The notes: generated from the sequence alone by a model not told the origin. DNA of 64,000 bases from Chitinophaga japonensis (GCF_007830125.1 NZ_VLLG01000004.1:484326-548325), one strand, 5' to 3'; positions 9,209 through 18,738 are shown, counted from the stretch's first letter. Numbers and translations: made by a program.

Positions 9209-10675
9209 TCAGAAATTATACCCCAACCTCAGCTTCACCGGGTCCGTCCTGGGCACATGCTGGTTATGCAAAAAATCATACAGCAGGATAATATTCCCTT
9301 TCAGCTTGCTGCTCACCTTGTACTTCTTGCTGATCCCGATCAGGGCGCTCCCCTGCCAGTTGTCGAAATTCCGCAACTGCTCCTCGTTCAGCAACTGGCT
9401 GTTGTAGTTCTGTTCAAAACCGCCGTTGATGTAAAAAGTGCCTTTCAGCTTCCAGTCCAGGAAAGAGCGCAGTCCTACCCCCTGGTGGGAAAATCGGATG
9501 TTGTTAAAACCGGTGCCCATGCCCAGCTTGTATGCGGCGCCGATGCCCGCGCTGCCGTTCTTGTGGAATTGGTAAGCTACTTGCCCGGCGATGTCGCTGG
9601 TGGTGGGAAAGTATTGGGAGGAACGCTGGAACTGCAGGTTGCCGCCAAACTCCAGCCGCTGCAAAAAACTTTTGCTCTTCATCTCGTTGGGTTTGAAGTC
9701 CGGCATGTCGGCGGCATTATCCACATTGGGGAATTTGTCCTTCAGCTCATTGAAGCGCTCCCGCGCCTGCGAGAGCTGCTGGCTCACCGCTGCCTGCGCA
9801 TTGGGGCCACCGCCACCCAGTCTTTGCTGGATCAACTGCTCCACCTGAGCACGGGTCTGCAAGCCTTCCAGGTTCTGTGCGGTATTGCCGGCGGCGGACA
9901 AGTTGAACAAGCTGGCCAGTTGGGAATGCTTTTGCAAAAAGCTGTTATAGGCTGGCACCTGTTTCAACAGCGCCATAGCTTTCGCTTCCGCCTTCTTTTT
10001 ATCTTTCAGCAGTTCCTTGTACTCACGCAATTGCTGCCCGTAGTAATAGGCCTCTTTGTTGATCTTTTGCAGGTCCTTGCTAAAACCGGTATATTGAGCC
10101 AACTGCTCCTTCAACTGCTGCTTACGTTCCCGGATATAGGCCTTGATCTGCTCCGCCTGTTGCAACCTGGATTGCAGCGCTTGGACATTTTTCAGCGAGC
10201 CACTCAGCTTTTCCTGCAGGGCTTTGGATTGTTCGCCCAGGTTTTTGGCATCCTTAAGAAAAGAAAGGGAGCTTTGCAACGTGTCCAGGTAGCCGGAGTA
10301 GCTGCCGGCGGAGGCCTGCAGACCGGCTGTTTTCTGATGGAGCCTGCTCTTCAAATTGCCCAGGGAATCAATGGAGCGGGTAAAGATATTCTTAGCCGCC
10401 ACGGAGTCGATCTTTGCCAGCCTGGCCTGCATTTTCTTTTCCTGGCGGGCCAGTTTGTTCAGAGCTTTTTCCGAGCGCTTGCTCACCTGCTTTTCAAAAT
10501 GACGGGACTTGCCGCTCACCTGCGACAGGTACTTTTCAGGCAGGCGGCTAATGGCGGCAGCAGTGCTGTCTGGCGTCTGCGCAGCGGTAGTATGCAGGAA
10601 GAACAGGAACAGGATGGCCAACAGGCAACAGGGCCGGGCAGGACTTGTCAGCAACGAATTTTCACGGCAGGGCAT
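9209..10675 (-). CDS. Exported coiled-coil protein with C-terminal beta-barrel-like region
   Basis: The start at 10675 places a hydrophobic signal (CCLLAILFLFFLHTTAAQ) near the N-terminus; an ATG at 10702 is also in frame. Residues of about 50-300 are rich in K, E, Q and L and read as long coiled coil. The final about 150 residues alternate hydrophobic and polar residues and end in an aromatic (VKLRLGYNF), the usual C-terminus of an outer-membrane barrel. It is the first gene of the fibre/RHS run. I infer an outer-membrane anchor with a periplasmic or surface stalk; I do not recognise a named family. Confidence 0.8.
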   Translation of the reverse strand: MPCRENSLLTSPARPCCLLAILFLFFLHTTAAQTPDSTAAAISRLPEKYLSQVSGKSRHFEKQVSKRSEKALNKLARQEKKMQARLAKIDSVAAKNIFTRSIDSLGNLKSRLHQKTAGLQASAGSYSGYLDTLQSSLSFLKDAKNLGEQSKALQEKLSGSLKNVQALQSRLQQAEQIKAYIRERKQQLKEQLAQYTGFSKDLQKINKEAYYYGQQLREYKELLKDKKKAEAKAMALLKQVPAYNSFLQKHSQLASLFNLSAAGNTAQNLEGLQTRAQVEQLIQQRLGGGGPNAQAAVSQQLSQARERFNELKDKFPNVDNAADMPDFKPNEMKSKSFLQRLEFGGNLQFQRSSQYFPTTSDIAGQVAYQFHKNGSAGIGAAYKLGMGTGFNNIRFSHQGVGLRSFLDWKLKGTFYINGGFEQNYNSQLLNEEQLRNFDNWQGSALIGISKKYKVSSKLKGNIILLYDFLHNQHVPRTDPVKLRLGYNF

Positions 10676-11000
10676 TGTACTCTTTTTACAGGACTGCAAC
10701 AATGTTTAGTTTACACCAGCAACGGCATTCTCATACGATGTTGAATTAAAAACGGCTACAGAAAGTACGGGTTATCTTTTACGGGCAACAACATAACTTT
10801 CTCAGGTATAGCTTCACATTACAAAACAAGTTATTTTTTCCGGTAAAACAAACCAACCTTACACATAAAAGGATTTTACATACGAATTAATGCTCATATA
10901 ACGTTTCGATTATTTAATTACCTTTATATAGCAGTTCAGGGCCCCTAAGATCAATTACTCAAAATAACCTTATCCAATGCGATAACGCAACTACACTGTT
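10676..11000. other. Divergent intergenic region between the surface locus and kinase 1
   Basis: About 325 AT-rich bases between divergent genes. It should hold both promoters, but I find no clean TTTG plus TAnnTTTG pair on either strand. No repeat or hairpin stands out. Confidence 0.5.
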
Positions 11001-12731
11001 ATGTCTGCTATCAAAACCCTCTCAACCCTGCTGCATATCGGCACCCGGCATGTCGCGGACGGCCATGAAAAACTGCTGATCTGCAAAGTAAATGGTATTG
11101 CCTGCTCATTGATCCTGCTGAGCCTTGGCTTTGGCCTGCTCTTCTATTTCATTTCCGGCCATCTTATTGTGCTGATCGCTACTTCCATTGAAAGCGCGCT
11201 GTTTGTGGCGGTGATCGCCCTGAACCATTTCGGGCGGCACCAACTGGCTACCACCGGCCTGCTGGTGGTGCTACATGCAGCCATCCTGTACTTTGGCCTC
11301 TTGCTGGGAAAGGCTATAGACGGGCTCTGGCTGGCGCTGTTCCTGATCGTGACTTCGCTGCTCTTCCTGCAGAACAGAACGGCCGTGCGTGTGAGCCTGG
11401 CGGGTAGCGGCATTTTGCTGGGCGTGATAGAGGCCAATAAATTCCACGCTTTTGTAGCGCCATTCCCTTTCACACCCGTAGTGCAACTGGTGGTGCATTA
11501 TTCCGCCATTGGCGTGATCCTTTTTTTAACGGTGCTGACCCTGCTACACTACATGCAGCACAACACCTCGCTGGTAAACAAAGTAAAGGCGCATACGCAG
11601 GAGCTGGAAAAAGCGAACCGCTCCCTGAAGGTGTTCCTGCGGGAGCTGACCCACGAGATACGCACTCCCCTGAACGCTATCTACAGCATTTCACAACTGA
11701 AGCTGATAGAAGCCAAGACGGACACGGAGCGTATTACCGATCAGCACCTGCACTTTGCCTGCCACCACGTGCTCAGCATCATCAACAATGTACAGGACAA
11801 AAGCAAGATAGAGGCCGGCCACCCGGACGACATCAAACGCGAAAGCATTGATCCACGGGAATGGATACAGGAGATCGCTCATATCTACCGGTACTTTGCA
11901 GATACCAGGGAGGTGCGCATCCGGGTGGAAACCGCTGAAAACCTGCCTGCGGTGATATGGGAAGACAAAACGATCCTGACCAAGATCACCAGCAATATTA
12001 TCGGGAACGCTATCAAGTTCACGAAAAAAAATACAACCGTTACCGTGCGCGTGCAACAACAGGATACGCTGTGGCATATTTCCGTAAAGGACCAGGGCGC
12101 CGGCATTAGCCAGGATAGAATGCCAGCCCTGTTTGACGAGTTTACCCGTGAGCGCATCAATTTTGCGGAAGGCACCGGCCTGGGCCTGCACATTGCCCGC
12201 AAGCTGGCGAACCTGCTGCAGGGAGATATACAGGTGAGCAGCCTGCCCGGGCAGGGCGCCACCTTCACTATCAGCCTTCCCCTGCATACCCCGGAGGGCG
12301 ATGCCCTGACAGCTACCGGTCAGGACACGGCGGATCACGTATCCTTCAGGGACAAAAAGGTGCTGCTGGTGGAGGACGACCCGATGAGCCGGCAGTACCT
12401 GCACCGCTACCTGGCAGGGATCGGTTTTACCGTAGCCCTGGCGGAAAGCGGGCAGGAAGGGCTGTACCGCGCCGGCTGTGTGCCCTACGACGTTATTATC
12501 TCGGATATCGGGCTGCCGGGGATGGATGGGAAGGCTTTGCTGACGCAGCTCAAAAGCAGCCCATTCCTGCGGCACATCCCGGTGATCATTACTTCTGCAG
12601 ATACGGCGGTGAGGGAGGACGTGCTGCAGGCAGGAGCCAGCGGCTGCCTCATCAAACCGGTTGACTTTAAACTGTTGTGCGGCCTGCTGAAGCGGCTCCT
12701 GCCGGATGCAGCTTCAGCGGATTATTTGTAA
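11001..12731 (+). CDS. Membrane hybrid sensor histidine kinase/response regulator
   Basis: This 576-residue protein starts with about six membrane helices (residues 33-182) and has no periplasmic domain, so the sensing site is probably within the membrane. A short coiled coil leads to a HisKA domain with H218 in THEIRTPLNAI. The ATPase domain follows, with the N-box NIIGNAIKF, DQGAGIS and GTGLGLHIARK. A receiver domain starts near residue 452 (VLLVEDD) with phospho-acceptor D502 (SDIGLPGMDG) and K552. All catalytic residues are present. No DNA-binding domain follows, so the receiver must pass the signal on. The next gene has the same architecture. Confidence 0.93.
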   Translation: MSAIKTLSTLLHIGTRHVADGHEKLLICKVNGIACSLILLSLGFGLLFYFISGHLIVLIATSIESALFVAVIALNHFGRHQLATTGLLVVLHAAILYFGLLLGKAIDGLWLALFLIVTSLLFLQNRTAVRVSLAGSGILLGVIEANKFHAFVAPFPFTPVVQLVVHYSAIGVILFLTVLTLLHYMQHNTSLVNKVKAHTQELEKANRSLKVFLRELTHEIRTPLNAIYSISQLKLIEAKTDTERITDQHLHFACHHVLSIINNVQDKSKIEAGHPDDIKRESIDPREWIQEIAHIYRYFADTREVRIRVETAENLPAVIWEDKTILTKITSNIIGNAIKFTKKNTTVTVRVQQQDTLWHISVKDQGAGISQDRMPALFDEFTRERINFAEGTGLGLHIARKLANLLQGDIQVSSLPGQGATFTISLPLHTPEGDALTATGQDTADHVSFRDKKVLLVEDDPMSRQYLHRYLAGIGFTVALAESGQEGLYRAGCVPYDVIISDIGLPGMDGKALLTQLKSSPFLRHIPVIITSADTAVREDVLQAGASGCLIKPVDFKLLCGLLKRLLPDAASADYL

Positions 12732-12755
12732 ATTGCCGGCGTAGCACTAATTTTG
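12725..12755 (+). promoter_or_regulatory. Bacteroidota-type promoter for kinase 2
   Basis: TTTG at 12725-12728 and TAATTTTG at 12748-12755 are separated by exactly 19 bases, matching the Bacteroidota primary sigma factor consensus. The -33 box overlaps the stop codon of kinase 1. Transcription would start near 12762, giving a 5' leader of about 170-200 nt for kinase 2. Confidence 0.6.
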
Positions 12756-12934
12756 AGATTTAGTGAAATTTTTCTTATTTTGGGTGCACTACGGTTTTTA
12801 TTATGCCTGGAAAAGATAGAAAGATTGATAACCATTAGAGAACCATATTATATCGTTAAACCTTAAAAGAACCAGGGGATTCTTTCCTTCTATGCAGAAC
12901 GGCCATTTAGCTGTTTTGCGAATGTTATGCAGGT

Positions 12935-14728
12935 GTGAATCCCAGTAATTTTACTAACTACCCCCTTATGGCACTGATGCTTACACTTAAAAAAATAGCT
13001 GCTGCAGGCGTTGAGGATACAGAAACATTATCTAAGAACCCAATATTCCTTGTCAATTGCTTTAGCTTAGTTGCCCTCTCCTTTTGCTTCCTCTTCGGAA
13101 TCTCCTTTTATTTGATTACTGGTAACCTTGGCGTATTAATACCTGCGTTCATAGAGGCAATGATCTTTGTGGCTGTTATATTGTTAAACGGATTTAAGAA
13201 GAATACTGCCGCAAGCTATGGCGTTGTATTAACGGTTAATGCCTCTTTAGTATATTTCAGCGCTATTTTCGGGGCAATTGTAGAGGTGCACCTGGCTTTT
13301 ATATTCCTGTTTGGAGTAACCTTTTTATTGTTTAAACCTTCTTCAGGACATCGTACGATTAGTGTTATCATAGCCGCACTTACATTAGTGCTATGCGAGA
13401 TCAATTTCTACTACCAGCTTGTACCGCCCATCTTAACAACCCGGGAAAATGAATTCCTGGTTCGCTGGCTGGCAATGCCGGGAATTATTTTCCTGGATGC
13501 ATTGGTGATCTGGTTCTACAAAAAGGATTATGACACCTCGCTACTTAATCTAAAGCGAACCATGGAACTGGAAGCCGCCAATATGGCCAAGAACTTTTTC
13601 ATCCGGGTAACGAATCATGAACAAAGAGCACCGTTAAATGCGATTCATGAGATCAGCCAGACCCTGTTAATGTATGCGGAGAATAATAACTATTCTCCTG
13701 AGGACATTAAGCGGCTGGCGGAAGATCTGTATGCGGCCAGCAACAATGCCGTGCAGCAGGTCAATAACGTACTGGACATGTCGCAGATTGAGGCGGGCAG
13801 AATAAATGAGGTAGCGGAAGAACCCGTTAACATAAACCAGTTTCTTACTAACCTTGCTAAAGTATATCAATATTCCGCTAATACGAAAGGTGTTGAAATA
13901 CTAACAGAGCTCCGGGAGAATTTGCCGGTTTCTATTATCAGCGATAAAGGGAAGCTGACAAAGGTCATAAGTAACCTGCTGATAAATGCTATAAAATTTA
14001 CCAGGGATAAAACCACCGTTAGCATAAAAGCATACAAAGGCGACAAACTGTTATATATTAGCGTACAGGACCAGGGTAAGGGCATAGATGCGGGAAAGAC
14101 AGACCGCATTTTTGAACCGTTCGAGACGGAAAAAAATGCACTTATTGAAGGCACCGGGCTGGGGCTTTATATTACTAAGCATTTTGTACAATTGCTAAAA
14201 GGCACTATTGCTGTTACCAGCAATAGTAACGGCACCACTTTTACGGTTAATATACCGCTCAGAATCGGAAAAGAAGAAAGCGAACCTTCATCTGTCTCCA
14301 ATTCTGAGCAAAGTATATGTAAAGGCAAGAAAGTGCTGATTTGTGAAGACAACTCCATGAGCCAGCTTTATCTTCTCAAATTTCTCGAAAGGTCCGGATG
14401 TAGACCCTTTCTTGCCAACAATGGTATTGAGGGCATTGAAATAGCGCTGAAAGAGCAGCTTGACCTTATACTTATCGATTCCCATATGCCCAAAATGAGT
14501 GGCAGGGAAACAATTGAATATATTAGAAAGCACCCCAGGCTCAAACATTTGCCTATCATCGCGATCTCAGGTGACAGCGCCCATGAAGAGATTGAACAAT
14601 TACTACAGGCAGGTGCCAATGATTATATACTCAAGCCCATTTCCTTCAAGCTGCTGAACAATGCTATGCATAAACACCTGGCAATTTCTTCTGTGAGTGA
14701 CAATACCATTGGTTCTACTGCGGTTTAA
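12935..14728 (+). CDS. Membrane hybrid sensor histidine kinase with altered H-box
   Basis: It has the same plan as the preceding kinase: about six membrane helices (residues 38-195), HisKA, ATPase and receiver. H228 lies in NHEQRAPLNAI. The Thr that follows E-x-x in most HisKA kinases, which is needed for phosphatase activity, is Ala (A232). The ATPase boxes (NLLINAIKF, DQGKGID, GTGLGLYITK) and receiver (LICEDNSMS, LIDSHMPKMSG, LKPIS) are intact. The start is a GTG at 12935; an ATG at 12968 aligns better with the neighbour's N-terminus and may be the true start. The DNA is much more AT-rich than kinase 1. Its stop shares the bases TTAA with the stop of the convergent terpene synthase. Confidence 0.92.
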   Translation: MNPSNFTNYPLMALMLTLKKIAAAGVEDTETLSKNPIFLVNCFSLVALSFCFLFGISFYLITGNLGVLIPAFIEAMIFVAVILLNGFKKNTAASYGVVLTVNASLVYFSAIFGAIVEVHLAFIFLFGVTFLLFKPSSGHRTISVIIAALTLVLCEINFYYQLVPPILTTRENEFLVRWLAMPGIIFLDALVIWFYKKDYDTSLLNLKRTMELEAANMAKNFFIRVTNHEQRAPLNAIHEISQTLLMYAENNNYSPEDIKRLAEDLYAASNNAVQQVNNVLDMSQIEAGRINEVAEEPVNINQFLTNLAKVYQYSANTKGVEILTELRENLPVSIISDKGKLTKVISNLLINAIKFTRDKTTVSIKAYKGDKLLYISVQDQGKGIDAGKTDRIFEPFETEKNALIEGTGLGLYITKHFVQLLKGTIAVTSNSNGTTFTVNIPLRIGKEESEPSSVSNSEQSICKGKKVLICEDNSMSQLYLLKFLERSGCRPFLANNGIEGIEIALKEQLDLILIDSHMPKMSGRETIEYIRKHPRLKHLPIIAISGDSAHEEIEQLLQAGANDYILKPISFKLLNNAMHKHLAISSVSDNTIGSTAV

Positions 14729-15738
14729 GCCGCCCTCACAAGAGATTTCTTTTTACGATCTTCCGCGTAAGTGAAGTGATAACGGTCCGTATCATAAACA
14801 GACCAGTCAAAGAATCCCCTGACCATAATTTCCAGCGCATCAATATATCTCCTGACATCATCATCAACTTTCCAGCTTCCAAATGAAGGTAGCTTGTACT
14901 TTAATTCAATAAACTGCCTTACTTCCTTATTGTGAATTTTTGCGGCTTCTGCGATTGCCTCTTCCAATGACATGTTGTGCTGGTTCATAAGCACCACAAC
15001 AAGGTTGTGCTGGTCTCCGTGTTCCAGCTCTTTGGAAAGAGAAAACAAGTCATTTGCCCAACATACGACCCGGCGTCCCAGGTCAACCAGTTTCTGAAAT
15101 TGCTCGTTCTGTAATATGTAAACCGGCAAGCAAACTTTTGATGCCACTTCAATCATATCGGTTCCTAAATTAGCGCCGCTAAAGAAAGTCCGCAAATTCA
15201 TGTACTGAGTAACATCCGGGTGTTGTTTCCTTTTTGCATTAACGGCTTCCCATACTGCCGCTTCAAAAGTGGCCTTAAAGCTTAACATGAACTGGCTCTG
15301 CCAGGAAGTGCTGCTCATTTTCAGAATATGCGACCAGAAATCAGATAAGGCTGCCAGTATATCGCCTCCTTCTGCCGGTGTTATCACTTTATCATACCTG
15401 AGTATGTTCATGAAGTCTGCAATTATTTTTTGCAGAAATGGCCGCTCCCTTACGCTGTCTGTTTCAGGCTTGATGTTATCCAACTGATCATCCAGGACAA
15501 AGAGCCAGGTGTAGAGGTTGTTGGCGATACAGAGAAATTCATAATCCGCGTAAGGGTAAGTCCTGGCTGTCATCCAGGCAAATTTATAGCGCCGGAACTT
15601 CTCGTACATTTCGTCGGACTGCAGCAAATTGAACTTATGTAACCAACGAAATGTGTGTTGATCCACCTTTTCCACCAATGGGCTAATACGGGAGGGAAAT
15701 GGACAATAGAGCTTTGGGATGTTGATTGTGTGTTTCAT
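14725..15738 (-). CDS. Class I terpene synthase
   Basis: This 337-residue single-domain protein has all hallmarks of a bacterial terpene cyclase. The first Mg-binding motif is DDQLD (residues 83-87). The second is the NSE triad N229, S233, E237 in NDLFSLSKE. The pyrophosphate-sensing Arg is R183, exactly 46 residues before the triad, as is usual. The C-terminal RY pair is at 319-320, about 80 residues after the triad. It would ionise a linear isoprenyl diphosphate and cyclise it. Whether the substrate is C15 or C20, and what the product is, cannot be read from sequence. No P450, methyltransferase or prenyltransferase lies nearby, so the product may be released unmodified. The two adjacent kinases are possible regulators. 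Confidence 0.93.
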   Translation of the reverse strand: MKHTINIPKLYCPFPSRISPLVEKVDQHTFRWLHKFNLLQSDEMYEKFRRYKFAWMTARTYPYADYEFLCIANNLYTWLFVLDDQLDNIKPETDSVRERPFLQKIIADFMNILRYDKVITPAEGGDILAALSDFWSHILKMSSTSWQSQFMLSFKATFEAAVWEAVNAKRKQHPDVTQYMNLRTFFSGANLGTDMIEVASKVCLPVYILQNEQFQKLVDLGRRVVCWANDLFSLSKELEHGDQHNLVVVLMNQHNMSLEEAIAEAAKIHNKEVRQFIELKYKLPSFGSWKVDDDVRRYIDALEIMVRGFFDWSVYDTDRYHFTYAEDRKKKSLVRAA

Positions 15739-16131
15739 AATATATCATTTTGAGATGAGAAAAAACTTCCCTTACAGAAAGGCCGAAGAGCATCATTTAT
15801 ACGACGGTCCGTGCAGCCAGCCGGGCTGCTGTTATCAGTGCTGTTAAACATGACGGTTTAGATTATTAAGGCATAGAGAGTAATATCCTCTTATGTGCAA
15901 AAGGGTCCCATAGCTTGATATTTAGTGCAATAAAATATAGCTAAAATCGACAAGAATAAAAGCAAGCGCCGCGATATGATTGCACTGGCCTGACAGTTAG
16001 TATGGGGGCGATATGCATTGCGGTGATTTTCAATCGTTATGGGGAACGACGATAACAAACCTTGAGGTAGCGGCAAGGAGAAGGAAGGAGTGAGCTACGG
16101 ATTATGGGCGGAGAATTATCCGGCAAAGGTT
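15739..16131. other. Non-coding stretch upstream of the terpene synthase
   Basis: 393 bases between the terpene synthase start and the end of the Sel1/TPR gene, both on the minus strand. It must contain the synthase promoter, but I see no clean TAnnTTTG element, no strong hairpin and no conserved ORF. Confidence 0.5.
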
Positions 16132-18225
16132 TCACTGCTGCCGGCCTACTTTTTCCAGCAGCTCGCGGGCGGCCGGTTCGCCGCTGTCGGCCGCCATGTT
16201 CAGCCAGAAAAGCGCATGGGTCTCATTTTTCTCTACGGCCAGGCCATTGAGATAATAGCAGCCTACTTCTTTTTGTGCGATGGTTTTGCCGGCTTCCGCG
16301 GCCAGCAGGAAATACAGGAATGCCTTGAGGTGATCGGCCTTGCTGGCGGCATGCCTTTCGTAGAACGCCGCCAGGTAGTACATGGCTTCTACATGCCCGG
16401 CATCGGCGGCCTTTTCATATAGTTGCAGGGCCATGCGCACATTGCGCGCATCTGCAGGCCCCAGGTGGGGCTGCAGCACGCCGGAGCGGTCATAGGCAAA
16501 GCCACCATTGAGCAGCTCATAGGCCAGGCGGTACTGGCATTCGGAGCCATTCACTGCGGCGCCCTGGTGCAGGTAGCGGGCGGCGGCCTTCAGGTTCCTG
16601 CCTTTATGCTCCCCGTAAAAAACGGCCCTGAAAGCGGCATAGCAGCAGCTCTCCCTGTCCTGGGGGTCCAGGTCGGCGGTCTTGCAGTACCAGTCTGCCG
16701 CGGCGGCGGGGCTCCGGTCCTCTTCATAGCCCCGGTCAAAATAACGGGCCAGGCAGGCCATTGCTTTTACATAACCCAGGGCGGCGCTTTTCTGCAGGTA
16801 ATCGATGGCCATTTTCCGGTCGGCGCGGTTGGGCTTGAAGAAGTTGCCGGGCACTATATGCACACCTCTCCACAGCAGGCGGCCTTCGTAAATACGCTTG
16901 CCCACCAGGTAGTAACAGTGCATGCTACCGTAATGGATACCCAGGTTAATATAGTAGGTGGCCATACTGTAGTCATGATCGCGGGTACGGGCTTCCAGCT
17001 CCAGCTCTGCCAGCCGGGCGCAGGCCCAGCCGCTGCCATCCTGCGCCAGCACTTTCAGCAGGCGGACGGCTTTGTCGCGGTTGCGGAAAGCGCCGGTGTC
17101 TGCATGGCCTTTCCAGAAAATATGCACCAGCCGCTCCCCTGCTTCCAGGCAGCCTTCGCGCCAGGCGATATGATAATAGCTGACGGCTTTGCGGATATGC
17201 TTTTCCTGCCCGTGCAGCCCCTGGCGGTATATGTCGCCAAGGCGTTGCCAGGCGGCGGGATAGCCATAACGGGCGGCCCTTCTGAAATAGATCACGGCCT
17301 GGGGCGCTGCGGGATCGGCAGCGGCCAGGCAATCGGCATAGTCATACAGCAGCGCGGCATCTTCGGGATGCAGCGTGAGGGCTTCGGTAAAATACTGCTT
17401 CGCCTTTCCCGGCTCGCCGGTGCGCCAGTAGAAGCGGGCCAGCGCCGGCGCGCCCATAGACGGGCTAAGGCGGTGCATGATGTGGAAGTGTTGCGCCGCG
17501 GTGGCGGGGTGCAGCCTGTGCTGCCAGCAATACTGCGCATAATGCCCGCGAAATGCCGCCCGCACTTCATTGCGCGCGGGGGCAGACAGGCCGTTGTAGA
17601 GCAGGTAGGCGTAGGCCTGCATACTGTCGTCCCACGTAGCGGGGTGCCCGCGGCGCAGGGCATCGAGCATGGCTATACGCGAGCTGACAGCGCCGGGCTC
17701 CAGTTGCTCCGCTCTCTTATACCAAAGCGGCAACTGGTACACTACGCCGATATCTTCCGGTAAAAATTCCTTTTCATCGCCATAGCGCGCGTCCACGGCG
17801 TACATATGCCCCAGGTACAGCCAGGCATGAAAAGGCCGGGTAGAAAGCGCTACCGCAGCTTCCAGCAAAGCGGCGGCATGATCCATGCCGGCTTTAAGAC
17901 TTTTGAGACTGTATACGGAGGCGTGCTGCACCGGTAGTGCGCCTCTCCTGGCATAGGCATCCGCCAGTACGGCATGGGCGAGGATGATGTGCGCGGCATA
18001 GGATTGCGGGTAACGTTCCAGCCACTGCGCCGCCAGTTGTTGCGCGCTTTTCAGCCTGGCGGGATAGTACCGCAGGTACTTTTCAAGGTCGCCGGGCGTG
18101 TTTTCAGCATGTTGTTCATAACGTTCCTGCACCCCCCGGTACAAATACTCCAGCGTGTCAATGTCCTCTTCACGTACCAGTTCCAATAAGAAGAGATAGC
18201 TTTTCAATCCATTATTCTCCATCAT
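16132..18225 (-). CDS. Sel1/TPR-repeat protein
   Basis: This protein of about 697 residues has no signal peptide or membrane helix. The ATG at 18225 is preferred over a GTG at 18234. The first third holds TPR-like helical pairs. From about residue 330 onward there are many Sel1-type repeats with the A-x-x-x-G-x-x-x-A pattern, for example YGYPAAWQRLGDIYRQG, ALGYVKAMACLARYFDRG, DAGHVEAMYYLAAFYER and EAGKTIAQKEVGCYYLNG. Such repeats form a solenoid that scaffolds protein complexes. It stands alone and the partner is unknown. Confidence 0.88.
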   Translation of the reverse strand: MMENNGLKSYLFLLELVREEDIDTLEYLYRGVQERYEQHAENTPGDLEKYLRYYPARLKSAQQLAAQWLERYPQSYAAHIILAHAVLADAYARRGALPVQHASVYSLKSLKAGMDHAAALLEAAVALSTRPFHAWLYLGHMYAVDARYGDEKEFLPEDIGVVYQLPLWYKRAEQLEPGAVSSRIAMLDALRRGHPATWDDSMQAYAYLLYNGLSAPARNEVRAAFRGHYAQYCWQHRLHPATAAQHFHIMHRLSPSMGAPALARFYWRTGEPGKAKQYFTEALTLHPEDAALLYDYADCLAAADPAAPQAVIYFRRAARYGYPAAWQRLGDIYRQGLHGQEKHIRKAVSYYHIAWREGCLEAGERLVHIFWKGHADTGAFRNRDKAVRLLKVLAQDGSGWACARLAELELEARTRDHDYSMATYYINLGIHYGSMHCYYLVGKRIYEGRLLWRGVHIVPGNFFKPNRADRKMAIDYLQKSAALGYVKAMACLARYFDRGYEEDRSPAAAADWYCKTADLDPQDRESCCYAAFRAVFYGEHKGRNLKAAARYLHQGAAVNGSECQYRLAYELLNGGFAYDRSGVLQPHLGPADARNVRMALQLYEKAADAGHVEAMYYLAAFYERHAASKADHLKAFLYFLLAAEAGKTIAQKEVGCYYLNGLAVEKNETHALFWLNMAADSGEPAARELLEKVGRQQ

Positions 18226-18457
18226 TTTCACCACGTATGTATTGGTTAAAAGGCGGGCAACCGGCCCTGCTGCAAGTTCTGCAATTTACGCCGGTTAATT
18301 GTTAATAAGATGTAAATGATTGATACTTTTACTAATACGGACAAAAATAACCTGTTAAAACAGCGAGCGCCTGTTTCCAGGAGGATATGGTTACAGTAAG
18401 GCATGGTTAATTATTACGTTGGCTATCATTGGCTATCGCCAGCCCGTTATGCGCCGC

Positions 18458-18718
18458 TTATGGCACAGACGGGTGGCTGTTGTTATCCGGCCGGTGCAGG
18501 TGCGCCAGTATCCTGGTAGCGATGGCATTTACCAGTTGCGGGTCTTCCGATGTGACTACTTCAGGTTTCAGTACACCATTCTCCTGCCGGTAATAATCGA
18601 TGGCATGGTCTTCTCCGACAAGGGCCCTGTAAAATGTGGCGCCATGTTCGTGATGCAAGGTAACGGGTATGACATAGTTCCGGCCCTGCAGATCGAAATC
18701 CAGGTTGAATTGTTCCAT
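18458..18718 (-). CDS. Small orphan protein (family copy 1 of 3)
   Basis: This 86-residue soluble protein opens with MEQFNLDFDLQGRNYVIPV and has TFYRALVG in the middle and a C-terminal helix (DPQLVNAIATRILAHL). Two other small proteins in the window, starting at 46658 and 49331, share the pattern: an N-terminal strand with F/L-x-G/D-[RK]-x-Y/H-x-L/I, a Y-x-V/L strand, and a C-terminal S-x-[DE] followed by a helix. No known family is recognised. It follows GH51 on the same strand. Confidence 0.7.
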   Translation of the reverse strand: MEQFNLDFDLQGRNYVIPVTLHHEHGATFYRALVGEDHAIDYYRQENGVLKPEVVTSEDPQLVNAIATRILAHLHRPDNNSHPSVP

Positions 18719-18738
18719 ATCACAAAATACTAAATAAA

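Noticed and set aside
9257-10744. Plus-strand open frame of 495 residues
   Set aside because: It is antisense to the coiled-coil plus barrel gene, which has a signal peptide and a barrel-like end; this frame shows only leucine-rich low-complexity sequence.
12935-12967. GTG as the certain start of kinase 2
   Set aside because: The ATG at 12968 aligns better with kinase 1, so the GTG is kept only as the outer limit.
14725-15738. Larger terpene biosynthetic cluster
   Set aside because: No P450, prenyltransferase, methyltransferase or transporter lies next to the synthase; only the two kinases and a Sel1/TPR protein flank it.
16423-17763. Plus-strand open frame of 446 residues
   Set aside because: It is antisense to the Sel1/TPR gene, whose repeats are unmistakable.
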